Below, piece by piece: positions 35,247 through 44,131 of a stretch of DNA of 64,000 nucleotides. The notes under the pieces are model-generated. The model ran no database searches and was not told the origin of the DNA. It saw only the letters and a program-made list of their open reading frames with translations. The stretch spans positions 124,001-188,000 of the forward strand of contig NZ_JACFAK010000003.1 in NCBI RefSeq assembly GCF_014118685.1, written 5' to 3'. The stretch is from Flaviflexus huanghaiensis (GTDB lineage: Bacteria > Actinomycetota > Actinomycetes > Actinomycetales > Actinomycetaceae). How positions within the stretch are numbered: position 1 is the first letter of the stretch; every line of letters begins with the position of its first letter. A program made the translations under genes and the position numbers.

Positions 35247-35476
35247 CATGTCATCGAGCCAGCGGCATGTGGGGGTGTTTCACTGTGAGCATCATCGCCG
35301 GGTCAGGACTGGCGCAGTACGAGGCATCCGCGTACAGTCGGACTCGACCGCACAGAAGGTGTTGTACGGTATTCACGACAGATCCTCGGAACATTGTTCC
35401 TTCTGCACTGAGTGACGAACTAGCACCACCGGAGAGATCGACAGTCGCTCTCTCCCAGCCAGAAGGGAAATGTGTC

Positions 35477-35683
35477 ATGGCTACAGGTATTGTCAAATGG
35501 TTCAAAGGAGACAAGGGCTTCGGCTTCATCGAGGCTGACGATCAGTCCGCTGACGTCTTCGTTCACTACTCCGCCATCCAGTCCAAGGGCTTCCGCACTC
35601 TCGATGAGGGCGCGAAGGTCGAGTACGACGTGGAGCAGGGCCCCAAGGGTCCGCAGGCCTCGAATCTCACAGTGATCGGCTGA
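35477..35683 (+). CDS. cspA: Cold-shock-domain protein
   Basis: A 68-residue single cold-shock domain binding single-stranded RNA or DNA. RNP1 is KGFGFI and RNP2 is VFVHY, in the usual order after the start [12 protein letters not shown]. Length is standard. The 230-bp upstream region (35247-35476) has no gene and probably holds promoter and a long 5' leader, as csp genes often have. A strong terminator follows. Confidence 0.95.
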   Translation: MATGIVKWFKGDKGFGFIEADDQSADVFVHYSAIQSKGFRTLDEGAKVEYDVEQGPKGPQASNLTVIG

Positions 35684-35696
35684 TACTCCGATTGAG

Positions 35697-35728
35697 AAAG
35701 AGCCGCTGTCTTCGGACAGCGGCTCTTT
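35697..35728 (+). terminator. Intrinsic terminator after cspA
   Basis: AAAGAGCCGCTGTC at 35697-35710, a TTCG tetraloop and the exact complement at 35715-35728 ending in CTTT form a 14-bp stem. Confidence 0.9.
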
Positions 35729-35851
35729 CGTATGCTCGACGCGAAACCCGGGGGCGGGGTAGCCGCCAGCGATTGGGCCGCGAAGGAGCGCCGACTAGAG
35801 TCGGTCGATGGTGGAACGGTTGGACACAGAGAACAGACGAGGGAACGGATA

Positions 35852-36871
35852 GTGAGCGGCAGGTTGAAAGTCGATGTCGTGGCGGATTACGGGCCGCCCG
35901 AGCGGACGGTCTCCAAAATCCTCAAAGAATCCGATTTTGAGGGAGTGCGGCAGGTGCACAGGCAGCTTCCCCTCAGACCCAACGGGGAACTTGACTTGGA
36001 TGGCGTCATGCAGTGGGCGGCGGAAGATCGAGCAGATTTGCTCATCGTCGTCACCGAGACGCCGCGCCGCACCGGACCGCGCCCGAAGATCGCCGGTATC
36101 TACGTTGACGAGGGACTCGCTATCATTTCCCTCCCCGCCCTCGGCGTTGTCAACGTCCAACACAAGCTTGAGAAGGTCATCGCCACGACGATCAGCATCT
36201 ACCGACGCGGCCAGCTGACAGGCGAACACAAGTCAGCTCTGTGGCCCTACCGGGTCGGCTATGGCAGGTCGAAGAGCGAAACACGGATCTTCGTCCACGC
36301 ACCCCGGGTCGTTCCGGGCAGATTCCTCCTTGTTCTCGGCATGGTGAAGATGAACGAGCCGATCAAGACTCTGCCGAAGCTGACGAGCGCACTCGCGGCC
36401 GCAGCGGCGACAAGCGCGTTCGGCATTTTTTATGGCTCGATCTGGCAAATGGCGGATGCTCTTCCAACCGCTCGGCTCGCAGCGATCGCCCTCACCGTCA
36501 TCGTTCTCATGGCGGGCTGGCTCATCAGCTCAAACCGCCTGTGGAATCGTGGACGGCGCTACGGAAGCATCGCCGAGGGCGCGATGTACAACGCCGCTGT
36601 TGTCGTGACGATCCTCATGTCGGTTGTGCTTCTCTACCTCGCGCTCTTCATCGGCGTACTCCTGGCAGGCCTCATCATCATCGAAGCCGGCTATCTCTCG
36701 GATGTGCTCGGCGAGAAAGCGACCTTCCGCCACTATCTCGATATCGCCTGGCTGGCCGCGTCGATGGGCACGGTCGCTGGCGCTCTTGGCTCGAACTTCG
36801 ACAGCGATGACGACATCAAGCAGCTCACCCACGGCAGACGAGAGGCGCTACGCATGGAGGAGCGAGACTAG
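35852..36871 (+). CDS. Membrane protein of unknown function
   Basis: A 339-residue protein I do not recognise. The N-terminal ~165 residues look soluble (LKVDVVADYGPPERTVSKIL; ADLLIVVTETPRRTGPRPK), followed by four hydrophobic segments between about residues 180 and 290 and a polar C-terminus with NFDSDDDIKQL. GTG at 35852 was chosen since GAGGGAA lies just upstream and the frame upstream runs into the cspA terminator. Its TAG stop shares bases with the TAG of the convergent META lipoprotein (CTAG at 36868-36871). The soluble part resembles nothing I can name. Confidence 0.7.
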   Translation: MSGRLKVDVVADYGPPERTVSKILKESDFEGVRQVHRQLPLRPNGELDLDGVMQWAAEDRADLLIVVTETPRRTGPRPKIAGIYVDEGLAIISLPALGVVNVQHKLEKVIATTISIYRRGQLTGEHKSALWPYRVGYGRSKSETRIFVHAPRVVPGRFLLVLGMVKMNEPIKTLPKLTSALAAAAATSAFGIFYGSIWQMADALPTARLAAIALTVIVLMAGWLISSNRLWNRGRRYGSIAEGAMYNAAVVVTILMSVVLLYLALFIGVLLAGLIIIEAGYLSDVLGEKATFRHYLDIAWLAASMGTVAGALGSNFDSDDDIKQLTHGRREALRMEERD

Positions 36872-37611
36872 TTACGAGCGAGGTCAAGAACGAGACGACC
36901 GTCCTCATCCCATATCGTTAGCGTCCGGCCCTCGATCCGGTATTTCTGCGCCGCCCGAAGAGCATCGGCGACGCCCTGCTCCTGGTCCATGACGCCCGGA
37001 GGTTCGTCGCAAAACATCTCGGTCGCCGCGACGTCGCTGACGGTGAGCTCGCCTTCAGCTGCCTCATATTCCGCGCTCATCGTGTTACACCCTGCGTTCG
37101 CCGTCAGAGCCTGAGCATCAAAAGACACAGACGTTTCCGTGCCTGGGAGGGTTGACACGCTCCCGCTAGTATCTGCGTAACTCATGATCTCCCACGAGGT
37201 GTGTGCCAGTTCTTGGCTAACTGCGGTGAAGCTGACGAGAGTCTCGCTATCCTCGTCCATGAGGTTGAGCGTCGAATTGTCCTGAGCAAGTCGTGAAACG
37301 GACTCGAGCGCACGAAGGTAGCGCTGCTCCAGGTCCATGACCGGCTCCTCGCACGCCATGAGGGTAGACATGATCGGTCCCGTGAGCGCGAAGTCAGAAC
37401 CCGAGGTTTCATAGTCTGCGCCGTAGCGATTGCATCCGGACGTTCCACTCATCCGACCGTCGTCAAAAATTGCAGTAACCTCGGCCCCGTCAACGACGCG
37501 ACCGTTGACCTCGCTAGCGGTCCACACCGTTCCGTCGAGCATGACATCCCCCGAACTGCTACAACCCGCCGCGAAAGCGACGAGGACCGCACTGATAACC
37601 ACGCGCCTCAT
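36868..37611 (-). CDS. Lipoprotein with two META domains
   Basis: A 247-residue lipoprotein. The signal peptide (RRVVISAVLVAFAAGC) ends in a lipobox with Cys about residue 18. Two META/HslJ-like domains follow: LDGTVWTASEVNG with SGTSGCNRYGADYE, and LAHTSWEIMSYAD with TANAGCNTMSAEYE; each has the family glycine-cysteine-asparagine turn and a later conserved Cys (LMACEEP, EMFCDEP), suggesting one disulfide per domain. ATG at 37611 has a perfect AGGAGGT upstream. The role of META proteins is poorly known; heat or antibiotic tolerance has been linked to some. Confidence 0.85.
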   Translation of the reverse strand: MRRVVISAVLVAFAAGCSSSGDVMLDGTVWTASEVNGRVVDGAEVTAIFDDGRMSGTSGCNRYGADYETSGSDFALTGPIMSTLMACEEPVMDLEQRYLRALESVSRLAQDNSTLNLMDEDSETLVSFTAVSQELAHTSWEIMSYADTSGSVSTLPGTETSVSFDAQALTANAGCNTMSAEYEAAEGELTVSDVAATEMFCDEPPGVMDQEQGVADALRAAQKYRIEGRTLTIWDEDGRLVLDLARN

Positions 37612-37690
37612 TGCGCACCTCCTTGATGAAACGAGAGTACACGGGCACCTCAATCGTGTGCCCGATTGCACCCGGCTGTTACCCTGGGGC

Positions 37691-38173
37691 ATGCCCACAC
37701 TCCTTGTCATGAGGCACGCCAAATCGTCGTGGAGCACCGGCCACCTCGACCATGAGCGGCCGCTTAACGGCCGCGGGCGACGCCAGGGGCTGGCGGCTGG
37801 CCGGTGGCTCAGCGAGCACTACCCGAGGATCGACAGGGTGCTCTGCTCGACATCGACTCGGACACGCGAGACGTTGGAGCGCGTCCAGGCTGTCGGCGTC
37901 AATATCGGCACAGTCACATTTCATCGTGAGCTGTACGAGTCGGCACCGGAGGATGCTCTGCACCTCCTTTGCGGACTGAGCGACGAGCAGGCCGTGCTGC
38001 TGCTTGGCCACTATTCTGCGGTCCCGATGCTCGTGGGGCTACTCGACCCGAGAAGCGGCGAACTCGATTTTGTGACAAGTGGGATCGCGGCGCTCGATAT
38101 GACAGTTCCCTGGGCCAACGTGGGTCGCGCAAGTGGCACGCTGATACGGTTCGTCGCGCCGGGACGGGACTGA
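37691..38173 (+). CDS. SixA-like histidine phosphatase
   Basis: A 160-residue phosphohistidine phosphatase-like protein. The catalytic RH motif is LLVMRHAKSSW at residues ~4-14, followed by ERPLNGRGRRQ and SSTSTRTRETLE-type segments and GHYSAVPMLVGLL with the second catalytic histidine. Stand-alone SixA-like proteins act on phosphohistidine or small phosphates. ATG at 37691 was chosen at the conserved N-terminus. Divergent from the META lipoprotein with about 80 bp between. Confidence 0.88.
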   Translation: MPTLLVMRHAKSSWSTGHLDHERPLNGRGRRQGLAAGRWLSEHYPRIDRVLCSTSTRTRETLERVQAVGVNIGTVTFHRELYESAPEDALHLLCGLSDEQAVLLLGHYSAVPMLVGLLDPRSGELDFVTSGIAALDMTVPWANVGRASGTLIRFVAPGRD

Positions 38174-38273
38174 CGGGGCGCGGCGCGTGAGTCCGCATGG
38201 ACCGTTGTCCTCGTCACTGGTCGGGGCTTGTCGCGGTCCTGTGCGAGTCCGACGGCGGGTCTAAGCTGGATTC

Positions 38274-39392
38274 ATGAGTTGTTCCATCATCGAGCCGAAC
38301 GATCACGTCGAGGTCGGTCCACCTGTCCCCTCAACACGCCGAACCGGCAACGACACGTTCGCTGAGCTCACGACGATCGCGACCGGCGGCCGGGTCGGCG
38401 AGTTCGTGCGTGCCACACGTGAAGAGGAGATCGTCGACGCTGTGCGGGACGCTGACGAGAACGGCATCGCCGTTCTCGTGCTCGGTGGCGGCTCGAACCT
38501 CCTCGTATCAGACGAGGGTTTCCCGGGCAGGGTTGTCGTTGACACGAGGAACAGCATCGACCAGATCCACATCTCTGGGTGCGGGGGAGCGATCCTTCGT
38601 GGCACCGCTGGCACACCGTGGGACGAGTTCGTCAACGTCGCGATCTCTCACGGCTGGAACGGCATTGAGGCTCTGTCCGGAATACCGGGCTCGCTCGGCG
38701 CTTCTCCCGTGCAGAACGTCGGCGCCTATGGTCAGGAAATCGCTGACACGCTTTACTCGGTCCGCGTCTATGACAGGCAAACGAAGAAGCGAACAGACCT
38801 CGCCCCCGCTGAGCTCGGACTGTCGTACCGCAGTTCGAAGCTCAAGGAGTCGACGCGGGAGTGGGGTGCGACGGGCCGCTGGGTCGTCCTGTCCGTCACA
38901 TACCAGCTCGGGCTTGCCACTCACTCGACGCCGATCGCCTACGGTCAGCTCGCAGCCGCCCTCGGTGTCGATGTGGGTGCCCGCGTGCCGTCTGTCCGCC
39001 TGCGCGAGGCTGTTCTCGACCTGCGCCGCTCCAAGGGGATGGTCCTCGACGATGCTGACCGGGATACGTACTCGCTTGGTTCCTTCTTCACGAACCCGAT
39101 TGTCTCGGAATCTGAACTTCCTGAAGGCGCCCCCCGATATCCGTACGGGGACATGATGAAGACCTCGGCGGCATGGCTCATTGACAATGCAGGGTGCAGA
39201 AAGGGTTTCGGCGCTGATCTGACCGACGGCCGGGCTTCCCTCTCGACGAAGCACACCCTCGCCATCACCAACAGGCGGGAGGCGACGACGGCGGACGTGC
39301 TCACAGTCGCCCGCCGCGTGCGCGCGGCCGTGGCGGAGACATTCGGGATCACGCTCGTCAACGAGCCGTTCCTGCTCGGCGAGACACTCTAG
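38274..39392 (+). CDS. murB: UDP-N-acetylenolpyruvoylglucosamine reductase
   Basis: A 372-residue flavoenzyme reducing enolpyruvyl-UDP-GlcNAc to UDP-MurNAc in peptidoglycan synthesis. FAD-binding features are LTTIATGGRV near residue 36, VLGGGSNLLVSD and GIEALSGIPGSLGASPVQN; the catalytic serine is in LGSFFTNPIVS and the final glutamate in LVNEPFLLG. Length is in the upper normal range for actinobacterial MurB. Convergent with add. Confidence 0.95.
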   Translation: MSCSIIEPNDHVEVGPPVPSTRRTGNDTFAELTTIATGGRVGEFVRATREEEIVDAVRDADENGIAVLVLGGGSNLLVSDEGFPGRVVVDTRNSIDQIHISGCGGAILRGTAGTPWDEFVNVAISHGWNGIEALSGIPGSLGASPVQNVGAYGQEIADTLYSVRVYDRQTKKRTDLAPAELGLSYRSSKLKESTREWGATGRWVVLSVTYQLGLATHSTPIAYGQLAAALGVDVGARVPSVRLREAVLDLRRSKGMVLDDADRDTYSLGSFFTNPIVSESELPEGAPRYPYGDMMKTSAAWLIDNAGCRKGFGADLTDGRASLSTKHTLAITNRREATTADVLTVARRVRAAVAETFGITLVNEPFLLGETL

Positions 39393-39406
39393 CGCGACGT
39401 CTCTTA

Positions 39407-39432
39407 GGGCACGAGCCACAGGGGTCGTGCCC
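39407..39432. terminator. Hairpin between murB and add
   Basis: GGGCACGA at 39407-39414 pairs with TCGTGCCC at 39425-39432 over a ten-base loop, 14 bp after the murB stop. No long U-run is seen. Confidence 0.55.
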
Positions 39433-39526
39433 CGTGGGCTTCTGCCAAACTCCAGGTACTGTCGGCGGGCCTGAGCCCGAAGGTCGTGACAGTGCCAGCC
39501 ACGAGACGCAGGGGCTGGCGGCTACG

Positions 39527-40540
39527 TCAGGTTGCGAGCCAGTCATCGACCTCGCGGCGCCAGTGCCGCTTCTTCGCCTCAGAGGCGAGGGAAGCGTCGA
39601 TTGACGAGATCGCCATTTGCGCGAGTTGCCGATCTGTTGCCCCGAGGTCGCGGGCGATGTCGTATTGGTCGGTCAGCCTCGACAGGAAGAGGAGAGGATC
39701 GTCGGCGGACAGCGCAATCTGAGCACCGGAGTCGAAAAGCTGCTGGAGAGGTACTGCAGATTCGTCGGGATAGACGCCGAGGGCGACGTTCGACGCGGGA
39801 CACACTTCGAGGGCGATGCCAGCATCGACGATCATTTTCAGCAGGTCTGGGTCCTCCGTTGAGCGGACGCCGTGGCCGATCCTCGTCGGCTTGAGGTGGG
39901 CGACAACCTCGCGAAGATGGTCGGGTCCAAGCAACTCGCCGCCATGCGGCACGGCCGCCAAACCGCCGCGCCGGGCAATGTTGAAAGCGGCCGCCCATTC
40001 CGATGTCGTTCCCCGCCGCTCATCATTCGACAGGCCGAACCCGATGACGTCGCCGGGTTCGTCACCCGCCATTGACACCGCGAGCCTGGCGAGCGTCCGT
40101 GCGTCGAAAGGATGCTTCATGCGGGAGGCGGCGACGATGACGCCGACCTCGACTCCGGTCGCCTTTGACGCTTCACGAGCCTCATCGACGATGATCTCGA
40201 GCGCCGGGGTGAGACCACCGACATGGGGGGCATAGGATGTCGGGTCGACCTGGATCTCGAGCCTGCGAGAGCCCTCCCGAGCGTCATCCTCCGCCGCTTC
40301 GCGGATGATCCGGCGCATCGCCCCCTCGTGTGACACAACCTTCCTAGCCGCATCGTAGGAACGTTGAAATCGGAACCAGCCGCGCTCGTTCGCCGGCACA
40401 GAAAGGGCAACGTTGTCGACAAGATTGTGGGGCAGTCGAATGCCCTGCTCCTGGCCCAGCTCCCGCAACGTTGAAACTCTCATCGAGCCGGTAAAGTGGA
40501 GGTGCAGGTGCACTTTCGGTAGATTATCCAGGTCGCGCAC
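39527..40540 (-). CDS. add: Adenosine deaminase
   Basis: A 337-residue metal-dependent amidohydrolase converting adenosine to inosine. The first zinc motif is KVHLHLHFTGS at residues ~9-19; the catalytic region VPHGGELLGPDHL, the RIGHGVRS motif and the zinc-binding ALSADDPLLF follow in the right order. The common HLHLEGS is HLHLHFTGS here, as in other actinobacterial Add proteins. ATG at 40540, divergent from the following kinase-like gene. Confidence 0.92.
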   Translation of the reverse strand: MRDLDNLPKVHLHLHFTGSMRVSTLRELGQEQGIRLPHNLVDNVALSVPANERGWFRFQRSYDAARKVVSHEGAMRRIIREAAEDDAREGSRRLEIQVDPTSYAPHVGGLTPALEIIVDEAREASKATGVEVGVIVAASRMKHPFDARTLARLAVSMAGDEPGDVIGFGLSNDERRGTTSEWAAAFNIARRGGLAAVPHGGELLGPDHLREVVAHLKPTRIGHGVRSTEDPDLLKMIVDAGIALEVCPASNVALGVYPDESAVPLQQLFDSGAQIALSADDPLLFLSRLTDQYDIARDLGATDRQLAQMAISSIDASLASEAKKRHWRREVDDWLAT

Positions 40541-40608
40541 ACTGTCAATCTGCCAAATGTTTGCATGCCGCGCAAACAGAAGCCGTGGACGGAGGGGACG
40601 AGAGCCGT

Positions 40609-41859
40609 ATGAGCATGACGGATCAGGCGCAACGTGAGACGCGTGAGGTCGAGCTACTGACCGGCTCCGATGCAGGTGACATGCTCAGCGCCGCGCTCGC
40701 CCCCACGGGCACTGTGCGGACGTGGAAGGTCCATTCCATCCACCATCGCCCCGGGGCTGGCGTCACAGTCGGCTACAGCGTGCGCATTGACGGGCCCGGT
40801 GGCGCTGCCGATCACTACGTGTGCGCGACGACCGGGCGCCTATCCCAAGAACCCTCTGACACACTCACTCGCATCGACCGCCCCGATGGGCGTGCCGTCC
40901 ACGTGTGGCTACACCCCCATGATCCGGAACTGCCTGCTCTCAAGACCGCCTGCGATTCGGGAGCGATGAGCAGACTCGTCGGTCGGCGCGTGAAACTTGA
41001 GCTCCTTTCCTACCGGCCGACCCGGCGGGGAGTCCTGCGCGTCAGCCACCGGGACGGCTCGAAGGCATTCGCTAAGGTCGTGCGGCCGGGTCACGCCCAG
41101 CCTCTCGTCAGGAGGCACAGGATGCTTGTCGAAGCCGGGGTGCCTGCCCCCCGCGTTCTCAAGCACACCGAGGATGGGCTCGTTCTCATCAGCGCTGGCG
41201 AAGGCGAGCCGCTCGCCAACATGCTGTCAAGAGGGATGGGCGATCGCGCTCACGATGTGCTCGACAGCTTAACGTCGCTGCTCGATGTGCTCCCTGACGG
41301 GGCCCTCGACCTGACGAGGCGACCCTCCTGGTCCGACCGGGCCGACCACTACGCTAATGCGGCGACGACTGTCCTTCCGCAACACCGGGCCCGACTCGAG
41401 CTACTCGCTCACGGTGTCAGGCACCTCATGGCGAATTCTGATCCCGGTCCGCTCGTGCCCACTCACGGTGACTTTTATGAGGCAAATATTCTCATGAACC
41501 CCGGCACAACCGAGGTGTCGGCACTCATCGACGTCGACTCCCTTGGCCCCGGTTATCGTGTCGACGACCTTGGGTGCCTGCTCGGACACATTTCCGTCTT
41601 GCCTCACCTCGCCCCGAACTCCTACCCGTACGTGCCCGATGAGCTCGATGCCTGGACGAAGCGGCTCGAGGCGACGGTCGACTCGGTCGCCCTCATGGCC
41701 CGTTGCGCAGGGGTCACCCTGTCCCTCATCGCTGGCGCCCGCCGCGAAGGTTCCGGGGAGTGGCTGAGCGATGCTGAGGGCCGACTCGCAGCTGCCGAGC
41801 TGTGGCTGGCCCGTGGCTACAGCCACTTGGCACGCCGAACGCGGGCGGCGAGGTCTTAA
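40609..41859 (+). CDS. Phosphotransferase (APH-fold) protein
   Basis: A 416-residue protein with an APH-like kinase domain in its C-terminal two thirds: catalytic HGDFYEANIL with His286 and Asp288, and metal-binding Asp308 in SALIDVDSLGPG. The N-terminal ~130 residues form an extra domain (SIHHRPGAGVTVGYSVRIDG). Substrate is unknown. ATG at 40609 was chosen; GGAGGGG lies some 12 bases upstream, and ATG 40615 fits as well. Its TAA shares bases with the stop of the convergent acyltransferase (TTAA at 41856-41859). Confidence 0.75.
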   Translation: MSMTDQAQRETREVELLTGSDAGDMLSAALAPTGTVRTWKVHSIHHRPGAGVTVGYSVRIDGPGGAADHYVCATTGRLSQEPSDTLTRIDRPDGRAVHVWLHPHDPELPALKTACDSGAMSRLVGRRVKLELLSYRPTRRGVLRVSHRDGSKAFAKVVRPGHAQPLVRRHRMLVEAGVPAPRVLKHTEDGLVLISAGEGEPLANMLSRGMGDRAHDVLDSLTSLLDVLPDGALDLTRRPSWSDRADHYANAATTVLPQHRARLELLAHGVRHLMANSDPGPLVPTHGDFYEANILMNPGTTEVSALIDVDSLGPGYRVDDLGCLLGHISVLPHLAPNSYPYVPDELDAWTKRLEATVDSVALMARCAGVTLSLIAGARREGSGEWLSDAEGRLAAAELWLARGYSHLARRTRAARS

Positions 41860-43994
41860 CGACCGACGTCTCCTGACTCGGCGGACAGCGCCGTCGTCGG
41901 GGTTTCAAACACGTGCGGAACGAGAGCGCGGATGTCGGACTCGATGAAGGCGCGGGCCGAGGACGCGAATGTTGCGGTCACATGGTTGTCGTCCCGTAGC
42001 ACGCGGACATTGCCGACCTGTCCGTAGCACGACTCCTCGTCGCACAGATATCGAGACGTGTCGAAGGCTCGGGCGGAGCCGGATACTTGCGGCAATCCCG
42101 TCCTATCGATCTCAGCGCTGTAGAAGGCCTCGCGTGGAGCTTCGCACCGGGTGTGAGAGTCCGAATCGGCGGCGAGGCACTCGAGCCATTCCTCGGTCCG
42201 ATGTGGGTTTTCACGGAAGAGAAACACCGGGATCCCAGCGTCGGTTATCCGTCGAACCGCATCGACCATGCCAGGCGTGGCGGTCTCAGGCTCGCTCGCA
42301 AGCCGTGTTGTGCCGGTTGTGACGACAAGCTCCGGTTGGCGCTCGGCGATGACGTCCTGCATGTTCTCATTCCACGCGACGCACGAGGCATCGAGCGGTA
42401 GACCTGACGTGTTGCGCTCACCGTCCGTTGTCAACAGGCAACCAGCCTTCTCATACACCTCGAGGTCCCAGCCGTAATCGAGTGCCATCGCTGCCAGTGG
42501 TTCCGACCACTGACCCGTGTGGGAGCTACCGACCATGAGGACGAGCGGGCCCGTGTCGGCCTCCGGATGCTGGCATGACGTCGTTTCGCTACCGAGGTGC
42601 CGCTGGATGCAGGGCTCGGACTTGTTGAGTGCCGCATACCAGCCCGCGTCGGCCCGCAGAATATCGCGTGACGGCAGAGGGTCGAGCGCGGCGATCGTGA
42701 TCGACTCGGGCGCGACCATAGCGCCGGCGCCTGGATAATCCGTCTCGACCACCATCGCCTCAAACGCCGCGGTCTCCGCTTCAAACCGATCAGCCGAATA
42801 GGCGAGCGCCCCGGAAGCGGCGATGAAAGCAAGAACCGTCGTCGTCGCGCCCGTCGCTAGGGCACGCGCGGGATTGAGGAACGCGGGTCTCCAATTCGCC
42901 GCACGGTCCTCGAAGAGGATTTTTCCCGCCGTACCCGCGACGAGGGAGACGGCGAGGACGATCGCGGCTGTCGCCGGATCTGCCTGCTCCTGACCAGTCA
43001 TGATGAGGGCGAAGATGAGGATCGGCCAGTGCCACAGGTAGAGGGAATAGGAGATGTCGCCCAGCCTCTGGAAGGGGCGAGCGACGAGAATCCGGTCCGC
43101 ACCCCAGCGGGTGTGAGTGTTGCCAGCCGCGAGCACGAGGCACACGCCCACCACCGGCCATAGCGCCGCAGGCCCGGGGAAGAGAGCCGCCCCGTCAAGG
43201 ACGAAACCACAGGAAACAATGAGGCTGATCCCGATCCACGACAGGAGGCCGCGGGCGACGGGGCTGAGTCTGATCCCGGCTACGACAAGGCCAAGCATTC
43301 CGGGCAGGGTGAGCTCCCATGCGCGCGTGAATGTCGAGAAGTAGGCGGCCTCCTGATACGTCGCCGTCGCCTCCACCGCCCACCAGAGCGAGGCGGCCGT
43401 GACAACCCCGAGTGCGACGAGAAGAACGTTGCGCTTTTCGGCCCGCACTATCCCCGCCGCCCAGGCAACCGCCATGACAAAGAACGTCATGATGACATGG
43501 AATTGACCCTGGATCGACGTCGACCATATGTGTTGGAGCGGCGACGTGCCGGGTCCCGCTGCGTCATAGCTCAGCTGTGAGGCGATGAGTTGCCAGTTCT
43601 CGTAGAAGAAGATTGATGCCTTCATCTCGGAGAACACCTGCGGTTGCTCAGAAAGAGGGACGAGAATCGCTCCCGCAATCGCAACTGCAACGAGAACGGG
43701 CAGGAGTGGGATGACAAGCCGGCGAATAAGGTCCGAAAAGCGGGCGACGAGATCGATGCGCCACTGGCCCCGCGTCCGGCCCAGGAGACTCGGTAGTGCA
43801 AGGAAGCCGGTGATCGCGAGGAAGACATCGATACCTCCCGATACCCGACCGCCAGCGAAGATGTGGAAGGTGACGACGAGGAGGATGGCGAGGCCCCGAA
43901 CTCCGTGTAGTTCGGGGCGGAAGCGACGTCCGTCGCGCAGCGGTCGCAGCGGCGGAGGGAGCAGGTGTGGCACGCTCCTACTATAGCCAGACAC
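41856..43994 (-). CDS. OatA-like membrane acyltransferase with SGNH domain
   Basis: A 712-residue protein. The N-terminal ~400 residues hold about ten membrane segments of acyltransferase family 3, with the catalytic-type histidine in GLAILLVVTFHIF and GGIDVFLAITGFLALPSL. The extracytoplasmic C-terminal part is an SGNH esterase-like domain with the nucleophile serine in LVLMVGSSHTGQW (GSSH rather than the usual GDSH) and the Asp/His pair in LRDDNHVT. Such proteins O-acetylate peptidoglycan or surface glycans. The GTG at 43994 is uncertain; a GTG seven codons later is possible. Confidence 0.85.
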   Translation of the reverse strand: MSGYSRSVPHLLPPPLRPLRDGRRFRPELHGVRGLAILLVVTFHIFAGGRVSGGIDVFLAITGFLALPSLLGRTRGQWRIDLVARFSDLIRRLVIPLLPVLVAVAIAGAILVPLSEQPQVFSEMKASIFFYENWQLIASQLSYDAAGPGTSPLQHIWSTSIQGQFHVIMTFFVMAVAWAAGIVRAEKRNVLLVALGVVTAASLWWAVEATATYQEAAYFSTFTRAWELTLPGMLGLVVAGIRLSPVARGLLSWIGISLIVSCGFVLDGAALFPGPAALWPVVGVCLVLAAGNTHTRWGADRILVARPFQRLGDISYSLYLWHWPILIFALIMTGQEQADPATAAIVLAVSLVAGTAGKILFEDRAANWRPAFLNPARALATGATTTVLAFIAASGALAYSADRFEAETAAFEAMVVETDYPGAGAMVAPESITIAALDPLPSRDILRADAGWYAALNKSEPCIQRHLGSETTSCQHPEADTGPLVLMVGSSHTGQWSEPLAAMALDYGWDLEVYEKAGCLLTTDGERNTSGLPLDASCVAWNENMQDVIAERQPELVVTTGTTRLASEPETATPGMVDAVRRITDAGIPVFLFRENPHRTEEWLECLAADSDSHTRCEAPREAFYSAEIDRTGLPQVSGSARAFDTSRYLCDEESCYGQVGNVRVLRDDNHVTATFASSARAFIESDIRALVPHVFETPTTALSAESGDVGR

Positions 43995-44083
43995 CCGGTC
44001 TGGCTAGGCAGTTCACTCACCGCCGGTGCGTTCTAGCAGGTAGCCACGAGTGTGCCGGCCGCTCGAGGCTCGTTGCAAAGATT

Positions 44084-44117
44084 GAGGAGACGGGCAGCTG
44101 ATGCCGCCCGCCTCCTC
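44084..44117 (-). terminator. Possible terminator after the aminotransferase
   Basis: GAGGAGACGGGC at 44084-44095 pairs with GCCCGCCTCCTC at 44106-44117 with one mismatch. On the minus strand it lies just after the aminotransferase stop and is followed by AATCTTTGC, a weak U-rich end. Confidence 0.45.
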
Positions 44118-44131
44118 GCAGTGAACCCGAA

